From a bacterium (GTDB lineage Bacteria > Elusimicrobiota > Elusimicrobia > Elusimicrobiales > UBA9959): a stretch of DNA of 64,000 bases. How positions within the stretch are numbered: position 1 is the first letter of the stretch; each line of letters opens with the position of its first letter. Positions 28,097 through 39,127 of the stretch are shown in pieces. The notes beneath the pieces were generated by a model. The model worked only from the letters and a program-made list of their open reading frames with translations, was not told the origin of the DNA and ran no database searches. Both the position numbers and the translations under genes were made by a program. The stretch is from assembly GCA_021811185.1 (NCBI GenBank), contig JAJZPL010000004.1, positions 62,001 through 126,000 of the forward strand, in the 5' to 3' direction.

Positions 28097-29670
28097 CAGA
28101 ACTTCCCGCCCGTTATAAGTTTTCTTTCCTCCACCCCGAGCCCCCTGAGCGACAGGAAATAGACCAGGACCGCGCCGGGAACGGCGGCGGCCGTAACGGC
28201 CAGCGGCCCCGAGGAGGTAAAGAGACGCCTGAGCGCCAGCGCCGTGCCCGCCGCGAGCAGCGCGGAGAGCGCCGGCCTGAAGAGCGGCAGGTCGCTGAAG
28301 GGGCTGAAGCCGGAATGTTTTTTAAGCGCCGCCAGGAAGGCCAGGGCCGCGGCCCAGGAACTTATGGAGGTGGCCAGCATCAGCCCGCCGGCGCCCATCG
28401 CGCGCATCAGCGGCAGGCAGAGCGCGGCGTTCAGCGCCAGCTGCGAGGAAATTATTATTAAAGGTTCCTTTTGCCTGCCCAGCGCGTACAGCGCCGAGGC
28501 GGACACTTTATTGAAGCCGTAGGCGGGCAGCCCCAGGGCCAGCCAGAAGAGCGCCCGCGAGGTGAGCAGGCTCTGTTCCTGCGAGAAGCGGCCGTGCTCG
28601 AACAGCGCGCGGCAGACCGGCAGCGCGGTGGCCGCTATCCCCAGCGCGGCGGGGAGCATGATAAGCCACGAGGAGACCAGCGCGGGTTTGAGGTGCCGCT
28701 TGAACCCTTCTATGTCCTTGGCCGCGGTCCTGGCTGAAAGTTCCGGCAGGGAAACCGCCGCGGCGGCGGCCGCGAAGAGCGAGACCGGGAACTGTACGAG
28801 CCGGGCGGAATTGTAGATGGCGGTAACGGAGCCGGCCGGCAGGAAGCTGGCGTAGGCCGTGTTTATCAGCATGGAGACCTGGTCCTGGGCCAGCGTAAGC
28901 GCGGCGGGGGCCGCGGCCAGCAGCGCGGGGGCGGCGGAGAGGTTCCTTAGGGGGTTGGAAAAGTTAAGGGCGAAGCCCTCTTTCCTGAGCGCCGGCAGCA
29001 GAGCCAGCGCCTGCAGCAGGCCGGAAGCCGAGGCGGCGGCGGCAAGCAGAATTATCTTGCCCCGCCCGTCCAGGCCGGCGAAGAAGCCGGAATGGAAGGA
29101 CAGCAGCAGTGCTATGACCGTAACGGAGAAGGCGGCGGGGGCCAGCGCCGGCAGGAAGAACCTGCGGGCCGAATTCAGCGCGGCGGTGAACAGGGCGGCC
29201 ACGTTCACGAACAGCAGGTGCGGCATCAGCACGGCCGCCAGCAGCGCGGTGAGTTCCAACTGGCCCGGTTCGCCCTTGAAGCCCCAGGCCGCCAGGGTTA
29301 CCATCTGGCGCCTGAAGATGATCCCGGCCAGGCCGATAAGGGCGGAAAGGGAGAAGATCACGGTCCAGGCGGAGGAGAAAAAGACCGCGGCGGCGGGCGC
29401 CGGCTTGGCTTTTTCCTTCTCCAGCAGGGGGATGAAAACCGCGTTCAGCGCGCCCTCGCCCACGGTGCGGCGGAAGACGTTCACCAGCCTGAAAGCCGCG
29501 TAATAGGCGTCCGCCAGGGCGCCGCCGCCGAAAAAAGCCACCATCAGGGCGTCCCGGGCGTACCCCAGGGCCTTGGTAATGAGGTTGGCCCCGGTCATGC
29601 CGGTCAGGCCGCGGGTAAAAGCGCCGTGCGCCGTAGGGACCGCCGTTCCCTCATTTGCTTTTTTTTTCAT
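28096..29670 (-). CDS. murJ: Lipid II flippase MurJ (MviN family)
   Basis: It flips the peptidoglycan precursor lipid II across the inner membrane. I start it at the ATG ending at 29670 (MKKKANEG); an in-frame ATG seven codons upstream (MRIVYHS) is possible, and the longer open frame beyond runs into rpsT on the other strand. The product has about 524 residues and 14 predicted membrane segments. Family features include TGMTGANLITKALGYARDALMVAFFG, ADAYYAAFRLVNVFRRTVGEGALNAVFIPL near the N-terminus, and ALGLPAYGFNKVSASALYALGRQKEPL. It is divergent from rpsT, with only 21 nt between the starts. Confidence 0.94.
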   Translation of the reverse strand: MKKKANEGTAVPTAHGAFTRGLTGMTGANLITKALGYARDALMVAFFGGGALADAYYAAFRLVNVFRRTVGEGALNAVFIPLLEKEKAKPAPAAAVFFSSAWTVIFSLSALIGLAGIIFRRQMVTLAAWGFKGEPGQLELTALLAAVLMPHLLFVNVAALFTAALNSARRFFLPALAPAAFSVTVIALLLSFHSGFFAGLDGRGKIILLAAAASASGLLQALALLPALRKEGFALNFSNPLRNLSAAPALLAAAPAALTLAQDQVSMLINTAYASFLPAGSVTAIYNSARLVQFPVSLFAAAAAAVSLPELSARTAAKDIEGFKRHLKPALVSSWLIMLPAALGIAATALPVCRALFEHGRFSQEQSLLTSRALFWLALGLPAYGFNKVSASALYALGRQKEPLIIISSQLALNAALCLPLMRAMGAGGLMLATSISSWAAALAFLAALKKHSGFSPFSDLPLFRPALSALLAAGTALALRRLFTSSGPLAVTAAAVPGAVLVYFLSLRGLGVEERKLITGGKF

Positions 29671-29691
29671 GGAATGATAAACTATACGCAT

Positions 29692-29988
29692 ATGGCAAAA
29701 CTCAAGACCGGAAGACACACCAGCGCGATCAAAGCCTGGCGCAAATCGGAAAAACTCGCCTCCAAGAACAGGGGCATGAAGACCAGGATCCACGACGCCT
29801 CGAAAGAATTCGGCGCTCTCGTCGAGAAAAAGGATATGGACAACGCGCAGAAGCTGCTGCCCAAAACCTATTCCATTCTCGATAAAGCCGCCAAATCCGG
29901 CACTATCCATTGGAAAGCGGCCGCGCGGAAAAAGTCCCGCCTGGCGGCGCGCATCAAGTCGATAGCGCAGAATCCTTCCGTAAAGTAA
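29692..29988 (+). CDS. rpsT: 30S ribosomal protein S20
   Basis: A 98-residue basic protein beginning MAKLKTGRHTSAIKAWRKSE and containing NRGMKTRIHDA and KAAKSGTIHWKAAARKKSRL, typical of S20, which binds 16S rRNA during early 30S assembly. I start it at ATG 29692; the frame is open much further upstream but that part runs antisense through murJ. No Shine-Dalgarno sequence is visible before the start. A strong terminator follows. Confidence 0.96.
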   Translation: MAKLKTGRHTSAIKAWRKSEKLASKNRGMKTRIHDASKEFGALVEKKDMDNAQKLLPKTYSILDKAAKSGTIHWKAAARKKSRLAARIKSIAQNPSVK

Positions 29989-30012
29989 CTTTCCCTGAAA
30001 AGAAAGAACAGA

Positions 30013-30041
30013 CCCCGGCCCGTTAACGGCCGGGGTTTTTT
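30013..30041. terminator. Terminator between convergent rpsT and holA
   Basis: CCCCGGCC (30013-30020), a CGTTAAC-centred loop and GGCCGGGG (30028-30035), followed by TTTTTT on the plus strand. It serves rpsT; on the minus strand it lies just after the holA stop at 30044. Confidence 0.9.
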
Positions 30042-30043
30042 CG

Positions 30044-31045
30044 CTACTTGCCGGCGGTGATCTCGTGCACCAGCTGGCGCACCACCAGCCCCGGCTCCCT
30101 CTTGGAGGAGGACTTCAGCAGTTCCTCCGCCTCCAGGCAGCGCCTGAGGCTGCGTAAAAGCTTTTCTTCCGTGTAGGAGCCGGCGTCCCGCAGGGCGGCG
30201 TGATACTGGCCGGGGGACATCCCGGCCTGGTACGCGGCGCCCGGGCCTTCCCCGGAGGCTGAGAGGCGTTTCACCTTCAGCAGCCTTTCCACCGATCGGG
30301 ACACCTGCGACAGCAGCGCCAGCGGCTCGTTGCCGGAGGCGAGCATTTTGGTAATAGCCTCCGCGGCCTGCGCCGGCCGCTTGCCGCATACCGCGTTGGA
30401 AAGTTCGAAAGGGTTCTGCGTCCTGGCGAACCCGGCCAGCGCCAGCGCGTCCTCGGGGGAGAACACCCGGTTCTGCCCGTGCATGTAAAGTACGATCTTC
30501 TCGGCTTCCCCGTCCAGGGTCACCGAGTCGGTGCCCAGCAGTTCCACCATCATCTCCAGCGCTTCGCCGTCGGTCCTGACGCCGCCGGCCAGCAGCAGGG
30601 AGTTCAGCCGTTCCACCGCCTGCGGCGCGGACATCGGGGCGAAATCCACCAGCGCCGCTTCCGCGCCGAGCGCGGCAGGGATAGGGTCCTGCTTCTCGCG
30701 CGGCCAGTCGGCCAGGATCAGCAGGCAGGCGCTCGGGCAGGGGTCCCCGAGGTATTCCAGCAGCGCCTTCATAGGCTCTTTCTTGAGCTTCTCGGCGCGC
30801 TTTATGGCCACGAAGCGCACCTCGGCCAGCATGGGCGCGGTGCGGGCTTCGTCCAGGGCCTGGGCCATATCGGTGGTCTCCGCGTCCCTGAGGGAAAAGT
30901 TGAACGACTCCGGTTTGAAGATCCCTTCCAGCTTTTTAAGCGCGGCTTCCTTCAGCGCGGTCTCCTCGCCGCAGAGGTAATACACCGGGCGGGTTTTATT
31001 TTTGGCCCATTCTTCGGCCAGCGCTCTGGGGGTTAAAGTCTGCAT
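30044..31045 (-). CDS. holA: DNA polymerase III subunit delta
   Basis: The clamp-opening subunit of the clamp loader. The 333-residue protein has the HolA pattern: PVYYLCGEETALKEAALKKL near the N-terminus, VRFVAIKRAEKL, a central DFAPMSAPQAVERL, LLGTDSVTLDGEAEKIVLYM, and a helical C-terminal collar domain (NEPLALLSQVSRSVERLLKVK). The family is divergent, but the order of features and the length fit. It is the last gene of the long minus-strand run and begins 6 nt after lptE. Confidence 0.88.
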   Translation of the reverse strand: MQTLTPRALAEEWAKNKTRPVYYLCGEETALKEAALKKLEGIFKPESFNFSLRDAETTDMAQALDEARTAPMLAEVRFVAIKRAEKLKKEPMKALLEYLGDPCPSACLLILADWPREKQDPIPAALGAEAALVDFAPMSAPQAVERLNSLLLAGGVRTDGEALEMMVELLGTDSVTLDGEAEKIVLYMHGQNRVFSPEDALALAGFARTQNPFELSNAVCGKRPAQAAEAITKMLASGNEPLALLSQVSRSVERLLKVKRLSASGEGPGAAYQAGMSPGQYHAALRDAGSYTEEKLLRSLRRCLEAEELLKSSSKREPGLVVRQLVHEITAGK

Positions 31046-31051
31046 TCGGCG

Positions 31052-31645
31052 TTAAGGGTTTACCGTGGCCGAAGAGGCCTGCACTTCGTTGGGCGCCGGC
31101 ATCTTCTTATAGGAGGCGCTGGAGACGGAGCCGAAGCCCGAAACGGTCCGGAGCACCACGTCCTTGGCCAGGATCTCCCAGATGGCTTCCCGCGCCTGCT
31201 CTTCCGTAAGCCCGCCGGGCAGGTTAGCCGCGGAGTACATCTTGGTCACCTGCAGCGCGGGCTCTTCCCAGATGTAGCGGTTCTGTTCCCTGTCCAGCAG
31301 GCGCACCGCGGCGATCACGTTCAGCTTGTAGACGGTGGGGACCATGTTAACGTCGTACTGGATCGGGGTAAGGATGTAGTGGCTGATCTCGCCCACTATC
31401 ACGCCCTGCGCCGAGTTCTCGGGGGAAATAGAATACTCCCCGTTCTTGAGGAATTCGTCTATCACCTTGAGGGTGAGCTTCTCTTCCAGGCCGAACTGCT
31501 GCGTTTTGTTGGCGAAAGGGCGCACCGCTATGCGCTTGATGTTCGCCGGCATGATCTGCGCGGCGGGCTTGTAAACTATGTCCGAGGTCGTGGACGAGCA
31601 GGCCGCAAGCCCCAGCGCCGCCGTTAACAGGATGGTCTTCTTCAT
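31052..31645 (-). CDS. lptE: LPS-assembly lipoprotein LptE-like
   Basis: An outer-membrane lipoprotein that plugs the LptD barrel in LPS export. I start it at the ATG ending at 31645, preceded by GGGGGAGATATT, giving 197 residues; the frame upstream runs into leuS. The lipobox LAAC is at residues 13-16. The LptE-type region follows, with IKRIAVRPFANKTQQFGLEEKLTLKVIDEFLKNG shown here only as its order of motifs: IAVRPFANKT, then LEEKLT, then a TRYD-like beta-sheet part (GEISHYILTPIQYD). It lies between leuS and holA, the same neighbourhood as in many proteobacteria. Confidence 0.85.
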   Translation of the reverse strand: MKKTILLTAALGLAACSSTTSDIVYKPAAQIMPANIKRIAVRPFANKTQQFGLEEKLTLKVIDEFLKNGEYSISPENSAQGVIVGEISHYILTPIQYDVNMVPTVYKLNVIAAVRLLDREQNRYIWEEPALQVTKMYSAANLPGGLTEEQAREAIWEILAKDVVLRTVSGFGSVSSASYKKMPAPNEVQASSATVNP

Positions 31646-31665
31646 AATAATATCTCCCCCGTTCT

Positions 31666-34178
<2,513 letters not shown>

Positions 34179-34182
<4 letters not shown>

Positions 34183-34838
34183 TTTGAAGCCTCCACGTGC
34201 TTTTTCCTGAGCCGGTCGAAAATTATGCTGACGGTGCCTTTGCCCGCCTTTACTTTGTAGCTGGCCGGGTCGGCGCCTTTGGGCACGGCCATGACCCGCT
34301 GGCGGCGCCGCGTGAACGAGGAAGCGGCCATGCTGCCGTCCGGCTGCAGTTGCTGCCTGGTCTCCTGCCGCGCGTAGTTCATCTTGATGCGGCTGCCGGC
34401 TACGTCCACTTTCATGGATTCTTCCGCGTTTTCCGGGGTTTTGAGGTTGACCGTTATGGAATCTTCATCGGAGACCACTTCGGGCGTCAGGTCGGCCGCG
34501 GAGAGTTTCTTCGAGGCCCATTTTCCGCAGGAGTCGTTGAACTTCTTGCTGTTCCGGCCGCCCAGCTTTTCGTTTATGCGTTTCTGCGCCAGTTCGATGT
34601 CGCGGATCGGGTCGTCCGAGTTGGCGAAAAAAGAGTCGGGGAACACGGAATCCAGGTCCTTGGAGGTGACCGGCTTGTCCGACTCCAGCTTGTCGCTGAT
34701 CTGGCCGATCAGGGAGTCCAGGTTCTTTATCATGTCCTTGCTCAGCTGCTCGGCGTCCACGTTATCGGCAGGCTGGTCCCCGGCGCGGGCCGCGGGGGAA
34801 AAGGCGAGGAAAGCGGAGATCAGGAAAAAATAACGCAT
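34179..34838 (-). CDS. Secreted protein with alpha-crystallin-like C-terminal half
   Basis: A 219-residue protein with a signal peptide ([20 protein letters not shown]). A helical segment at residues 30-110 precedes a region from about residue 120 resembling the small heat-shock (Hsp20/alpha-crystallin) beta sandwich: [24 protein letters not shown], and [28 protein letters not shown]. If so, it would be a periplasmic chaperone-like protein, unusual because Hsp20 proteins are normally cytoplasmic. The similarity is by pattern only. It overlaps leuS by 4 nt and is probably co-transcribed with it. Confidence 0.65.
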
Positions 34839-34893
34839 ATTTATAAATATTTTATCAAATAAGAAGGGGCTAATACGGGCGGGCTGCCCTGGC

Positions 34894-35310
34894 TTACAGC
34901 TTCTTAAGGATCCTGGCGGTTTTCAGGTTCATCGCGCGGCGGAGCTCCGGAGTGCTGTCGTCCATGCCGGCCAGGTGCAGCGCGCCGTGCACGGTAAGTA
35001 CCAGCAGTTCCGCCAGGGCGGAGTGGCCCATGGTTTTGGCCTGCCTGGCGGCCACGGGCACGCAGACGTAGATCTCGCCCCAGTCGGCTCCCGGCACGGG
35101 GGAGTGGGGGAAGTTGAAGGCGATCACGTCGGTAAGGCGGTCCTTGCCCAGGAAGCGGCGGTTAAGTTTTTTTATGCCCGGTCCGTCCGTGAAGACCAGG
35201 TTCACCGGTTTGCGGGCGTGCGCGCCCAGGGCGAGCGCCGCGGCTTTCCTCAGCGCGGCGGTTTCGGCGGAAGCCGGGGTTTTAACTTCGAAGAAAACGT
35301 TTATAGGCAT
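34894..35310 (-). CDS. ybeY: Endoribonuclease YbeY, third metal ligand altered
   Basis: YbeY matures 16S rRNA and takes part in ribosome quality control. The 138 residues keep the family plan (KKLNRRFLGKDRLTDVIAF, then VHGALHLAGMDD near residues 107-118). The usual zinc motif is HGxLHLxGYDH; here His108 and His112 are present but the third His is Asp118, a change that could alter or remove metal binding. It begins 2 nt after the phoH stop, the usual phoH-ybeY arrangement. Confidence 0.9.
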   Translation of the reverse strand: MPINVFFEVKTPASAETAALRKAAALALGAHARKPVNLVFTDGPGIKKLNRRFLGKDRLTDVIAFNFPHSPVPGADWGEIYVCVPVAARQAKTMGHSALAELLVLTVHGALHLAGMDDSTPELRRAMNLKTARILKKL

Positions 35311-35311
35311 G

Positions 35312-36277
35312 TCAGCGGTCGAAAGCTTCTTTCTCGCCGTTAGCGGCTTCCCATTCTTCGTAGGCGCCCAGGATCTCTTTTACGAGCGGGTGGCGTTCTA
35401 CGTCCGCGGCCGTGAAATTAACGAACTTCACGGCTCCCACGTTCTTAAGGATGCCCTTTATCTGCACCAGGCCGGAGCGGTCCTTGTCCTGCAGGTCTAT
35501 CTGCGTCACGTCGCCGGTAACGACCACCTTTGACCTCGGGCCCATGCGCGTCAGGAACATCTTCATCTGCTCCGGCAGCGTGTTCTGCGCCTCGTCCAGG
35601 ATGATGAAGGCGTTGTCGAGGGTGCGGCCGCGCATGAAGGCCAGCGGCACGGTCTCGATGACCTCGTCGGCGCGGAGCGCGCGGAAATTGTCGGGGCCGA
35701 GCAGGGTGTAAAAAGCGTCGTGCAGCGGGCGCAGGTAGGGGTGCACTTTTTCTGCGATATCTCCCGGCAGGTAGCCCAGTTTCTCCCCGGCCTCCACGAT
35801 GGGGCGCGTGAGGATGATCCGTTTGACCTCCTGCGCCTTCAGCGCCCTGAGCGCGCAGACGGCGGCCAGGAAGGTCTTGCCGGTGCCGGCCGGCCCCACC
35901 CCGACCACCAGGTCGGTCGAGCGGATGGCGTCCACGTATTCTTTCTGGGCTTCGCCGCGGGGGCGGATCAGCTCGCCGAAACTGGTCTTGAACAGCGCGC
36001 CTTCGGGCAGCCCCGCGGGCTCCGCGGGGCGGGCTTCCTCCGGGGCCAGGCGGGCCTTGTAGAACTCCTCGAGCATGCCGCGCAGGCGGAGCTCGGCCTT
36101 TTCCACGGCGGCGGGCTTGCCGGTAAGGGTGAGGTCCGCCGTTTCCGTCTCCGGGTGGTGGCGCACGAAGAGCTGCACTTTCAGCGCCATTTCCAGCGCG
36201 CGCAGTTCCTCGTCCTGGGCGCCCAGGATCAGCAGGATCTCTTCGCGGTTCTTAAGCTTGAATTTCTTGCCTTCCAT
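35312..36277 (-). CDS. phoH: PhoH-like ATPase
   Basis: A 321-residue cytoplasmic ATPase of the PhoH/YbeZ type, which partners YbeY in RNA metabolism. An N-terminal region of about 110 residues is followed by the P-loop domain with Walker A GPAGTGKTFLAAV near residues 131-143, VEAGEKLGYLPGDIAEKVHPYLRPL given here as two motifs (EKLGYLPGD and KVHPYLRPLHD), Walker B FIILDEAQNT, and VVTGDVTQIDLQ. It lies 9 nt downstream of glgC. Confidence 0.95.
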   Translation of the reverse strand: MEGKKFKLKNREEILLILGAQDEELRALEMALKVQLFVRHHPETETADLTLTGKPAAVEKAELRLRGMLEEFYKARLAPEEARPAEPAGLPEGALFKTSFGELIRPRGEAQKEYVDAIRSTDLVVGVGPAGTGKTFLAAVCALRALKAQEVKRIILTRPIVEAGEKLGYLPGDIAEKVHPYLRPLHDAFYTLLGPDNFRALRADEVIETVPLAFMRGRTLDNAFIILDEAQNTLPEQMKMFLTRMGPRSKVVVTGDVTQIDLQDKDRSGLVQIKGILKNVGAVKFVNFTAADVERHPLVKEILGAYEEWEAANGEKEAFDR

Positions 36278-36286
36278 CGTTCCCCG

Positions 36287-37495
36287 TTACTGCCACTTGG
36301 AGATGCCGCGCGGGATCACCACGATGCCGTCCGGGTCTATATAGTAATGCTGCGCGTCCTGGTCCGGGTTATAGCCTATGGTAGTCTTGGCCTCGATGGT
36401 GTTATAGCGGTCCATGATCACTTTCTTGAGCCTGGTCCCTGCTTTTATCTCGCAGGCGTCCATGATGATGCAGTCTTCCAGCTGGCATTTCTCGTGGATG
36501 ATAACGTCGTTGGCCAGGATGCAGCGCTTCAGCGAGGACTGGTGGATCACGCAGCCGTCGCAGATCATGCAGTCCTGCAGGTTGGATTCGATGATCTTGG
36601 CCGGGGAGGTGGTCTTCCGGGCGTCCTGGATGGGCCACTGCTTGTTGTTCAGGTCCAGCTTGGGCTTGGCGCCCAGCAGGTCCATGTGCGTCTGCCAGAA
36701 GGCTTCCAGGGTGCCCACGTCGCGCCAGTAGTTCTTCTCCTCGTAGGGCTTTACGCCGGGCAGTTTCTGCTCGTCGAAGTTGTAGGCGAACACGCGGTAG
36801 CGCTTATGGATGTTGGGGAGGATCGTCTTGCCGAAGTCGAGCGCGGCCGCCTCGCCGGATTCCTCGTGCAGGATCTTCACCAGCGCGTCGTAGCTGAAGA
36901 TGTAGTTGCCCATCGAGGCCAGCACGGCGTTGGGGTTGCCGGGCATGGGCTTCGGGTTCTTGGGTTTTTCTTCGAAGCCGTTCACTCGGTTCTTCGCGTC
37001 CACCACCACGGTGCCGAAGCGGGAGGCCTGCTTGAGAGGCACTGTAAGGGCGGAGATGGTGACGTCCGCCTTGTTGGCTACGTGGAAGTCGATCATCTGG
37101 CGGATGTCCATGCGGTAGATGTGGTCGGCGCCGAACACGGCCACCAGGTCGGGCTTGTAATCGTTGATCAGGTTCATGTTCTGCTTCACCGCGTCGGCGG
37201 TGCCGCGGTACCACATCTCGCCCAGGCGCATCTGCGGGGGGACGATGGTGATGAAGTGTTCTTTGGTGATGCCGCCCAGGTTCCAGGTGGAGCGCAGGTA
37301 CTCTATGAGCGACTGGGACATGTACTGCACCAGCACGTAGTTGGAGTAGATGCCGGAGTTGATGAAGTTGGACAGCACGAAGTCGATGATGCGGTATTTC
37401 CCGCCGAACGGGACCGCCGGCTTGGTCCGTTCCTTGGTGAGGGGGTAAAGCCGCTCGCCCTTGCCGCCAGCCATGATTATGCCTATGGTTTTCAT
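36287..37495 (-). CDS. glgC: Glucose-1-phosphate adenylyltransferase
   Basis: It makes ADP-glucose for glycogen synthesis. I start it at the ATG ending at 37495, with AAGGAGATACTC upstream, giving 402 residues. The nucleotidyltransferase domain has MAGGKGERLYPLTKERTKPA and FGGKYRIIDFVLSNFINSG; GADHIYRMD and FEEKPKNPK are also typical, and a left-handed beta-helix occupies the C-terminal third. Its presence shows that the host can store glycogen. It is within the long minus-strand run. Confidence 0.95.
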   Translation of the reverse strand: MKTIGIIMAGGKGERLYPLTKERTKPAVPFGGKYRIIDFVLSNFINSGIYSNYVLVQYMSQSLIEYLRSTWNLGGITKEHFITIVPPQMRLGEMWYRGTADAVKQNMNLINDYKPDLVAVFGADHIYRMDIRQMIDFHVANKADVTISALTVPLKQASRFGTVVVDAKNRVNGFEEKPKNPKPMPGNPNAVLASMGNYIFSYDALVKILHEESGEAAALDFGKTILPNIHKRYRVFAYNFDEQKLPGVKPYEEKNYWRDVGTLEAFWQTHMDLLGAKPKLDLNNKQWPIQDARKTTSPAKIIESNLQDCMICDGCVIHQSSLKRCILANDVIIHEKCQLEDCIIMDACEIKAGTRLKKVIMDRYNTIEAKTTIGYNPDQDAQHYYIDPDGIVVIPRGISKWQ

Positions 37496-37524
37496 GAGTA
37501 TCTCCTTGGTTGAGAAACTTCTTT

Positions 37525-38223
37525 TCAGCTTATCGCGTCCATTATCTCCCTGAGGTCCCGCCCCAGGCACAGGAAGACCGGCTTGTCCTCGCAGGTATAG
37601 CTCTTGATGCGCTGCTGGCGCAGCTCGTGCGTGGCGGCGGTCAGGTCCTCCAGGGACTTGGCCTCGCGGGCCACGATCATGTCCGGCTCGTCGAGGCCGT
37701 AGGACAGGAAGAAATTCTCCTGGATGTCGGGGTAGCGGGAGGTCACCTGCGCGCGTTCCGTCATCAGCTTGGCGCGCTCCTGGTCCGCCAGCTCGTACCA
37801 GGTATGGTCCTTTACCACCGGGTGCAGCAGCAGGTAGCGGTGGCGGCCGAAGGTGTCCTTGGGCAGGAAGCCGAATTCCAGGTCCTTCTTGGGCGCGGAG
37901 ATCTCCGGCCCCTCGTACATGCCCATGTAGCAGTAGGACGGCGTGAAATACCTGCCGGCGCCGGCGGAAAAAGTGCGGGAGCAGGTCTCCTGCAGGTAGG
38001 CCAGGTCGTCGGACATGCGCCAGAAGAGGATGTCGGCGTCGGAGCGCAGGCCGGAGACCATGTAGGTGCGCAGGAACAGCTTCTCCTGGCTGGAGCCCAC
38101 CATGTTCTCGAACTCCTGCTTGGCGGCGATCTTTTCGTTGGAGATCAGCCTGCGGAATTCCGGCTGCAGCTTCACGAACATGAAGCTGGAGTAGATGCTA
38201 GCGGACCGTTTTGTCTTTTCCAT
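37525..38223 (-). CDS. Chlorite dismutase/HemQ-family protein lacking the heme-ligand His
   Basis: A 232-residue protein matching the Cld/HemQ fold in its C-terminal half: YLLLHPVVKDHTWYELADQER, then MTERAQVTSRYPDIQ, SYGLDEPDMIVAREA and LGRDLREIM. In heme-binding members the proximal His lies in a segment of the type MxEHxxxGRxY; here the aligned residue is Arg157 (MTER). Heme binding by the usual mode is therefore doubtful, and the role may differ from coproheme decarboxylation. The first 26 nt overlap the upstream adaptor-like gene, so the two are translationally coupled. The alignment is from memory of the family. Confidence 0.75.
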   Translation of the reverse strand: MEKTKRSASIYSSFMFVKLQPEFRRLISNEKIAAKQEFENMVGSSQEKLFLRTYMVSGLRSDADILFWRMSDDLAYLQETCSRTFSAGAGRYFTPSYCYMGMYEGPEISAPKKDLEFGFLPKDTFGRHRYLLLHPVVKDHTWYELADQERAKLMTERAQVTSRYPDIQENFFLSYGLDEPDMIVAREAKSLEDLTAATHELRQQRIKSYTCEDKPVFLCLGRDLREIMDAIS

Positions 38224-39127
38224 TTTTAGCCTCGGGGTACTCGGGTTCCAGGTAGATGGAGCTGTGGCCGGTGATCTCGGTCTCGTCTTCCGTTTCCAGG
38301 CCGGTCTTGATCTCGGTGACCAGGAACCTCCTGCCGCCGGATTCGATGATGTGCTTGCGCGGGACCAGCATAGTGTCGGAACTTTTGCCCACCAGCAGCG
38401 TGCCGTCGAACTGCTCGCCGATCTTTATGCCGTCCTTCATGTCCAGCACTTCCAGCCAGAGCCGGTTGTAGAGCGGGGAGTCCTTGAGCCGGATGAAGCC
38501 GGTGAGGGAGGTCTTGAAGGCCTCGTCGGGATCGCGGGCGTCCTGCATTTCCGCCGTCATGCCGGGGGCCGGCCTGGTGTAGAGCGGGGTGGTGTTCTTG
38601 CCTATGATCACCACTTTCCTGGCTATCGTGAAAAGCCTGTCGCCCTTGTTCACCGGGGTCTTGGGCTCGGCGTAGATGTTGGTTATTATACCCTGGGATT
38701 CCGGCTTGATCTCGGTGTAACTGTAGAGGTCCTTCCAGCGGGCTTCGGTCTGTTTGCGGTTCTCGGAACTGGAGGAGTCGAGCAGGGCGGCCATTTCGGT
38801 GGAGACCATCCTGGCGATAATGGTTTTCGGGGTTACGAAGGAGAACAGCTCGGTCTGCACTTCCTCGATGCGGCCGTCGAACGGGGCGAAGATGTCGTAG
38901 GTTTCCTGGGCGGTGGTGATGCCGGTCACCTTGGCGGTCACGGTGATGTCGCCCGTCCGGATGTTGCGCTGCACCGGGCTGATGCAGGGCCCGCCCTGCC
39001 GGGACGGCTGGGCGGCCGCCGCCGGGGCCGCGGCGGGCTTTGCCTTGGGAGCGGCTTTAGGCCCGGCGAAGGCCGGAGCGGTCAGCAGCAGGAGGATAGC
39101 GGCGGGATCAAGAATTCTTTTTTTCAT
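38198..39127 (-). CDS. Secreted HlyD/membrane-fusion-like protein
   Basis: The 309-residue protein has a signal peptide (ILLLLTAPAFAG), an Ala/Pro/Lys linker, then a barrel-sandwich hybrid: PFDGRIEEVQTELFSFVTPKT and, after a short helical insert, SQGIITNIYAEPKTPVNKGDRLFTI, followed by a beta-barrel-like domain (LWLEVLDMKDGIKIGEQF, DTMLVPRKHIIESGGRRFLV). This is the layout of periplasmic adaptor subunits of efflux systems, with an unusually short hairpin. No pump or outer-membrane channel gene lies beside it, so its partner is unknown. It overlaps thyX by 20 nt at one end and the Cld-like gene by 26 nt at the other. Confidence 0.7.
   Translation of the reverse strand: MKKRILDPAAILLLLTAPAFAGPKAAPKAKPAAAPAAAAQPSRQGGPCISPVQRNIRTGDITVTAKVTGITTAQETYDIFAPFDGRIEEVQTELFSFVTPKTIIARMVSTEMAALLDSSSSENRKQTEARWKDLYSYTEIKPESQGIITNIYAEPKTPVNKGDRLFTIARKVVIIGKNTTPLYTRPAPGMTAEMQDARDPDEAFKTSLTGFIRLKDSPLYNRLWLEVLDMKDGIKIGEQFDGTLLVGKSSDTMLVPRKHIIESGGRRFLVTEIKTGLETEDETEITGHSSIYLEPEYPEAKNGKDKTVR

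Noticed and set aside
29092-29691. N-terminal extension of the rpsT frame
   Set aside because: The extra 200 codons run antisense through murJ; S20 begins at MAKLKTGRH.
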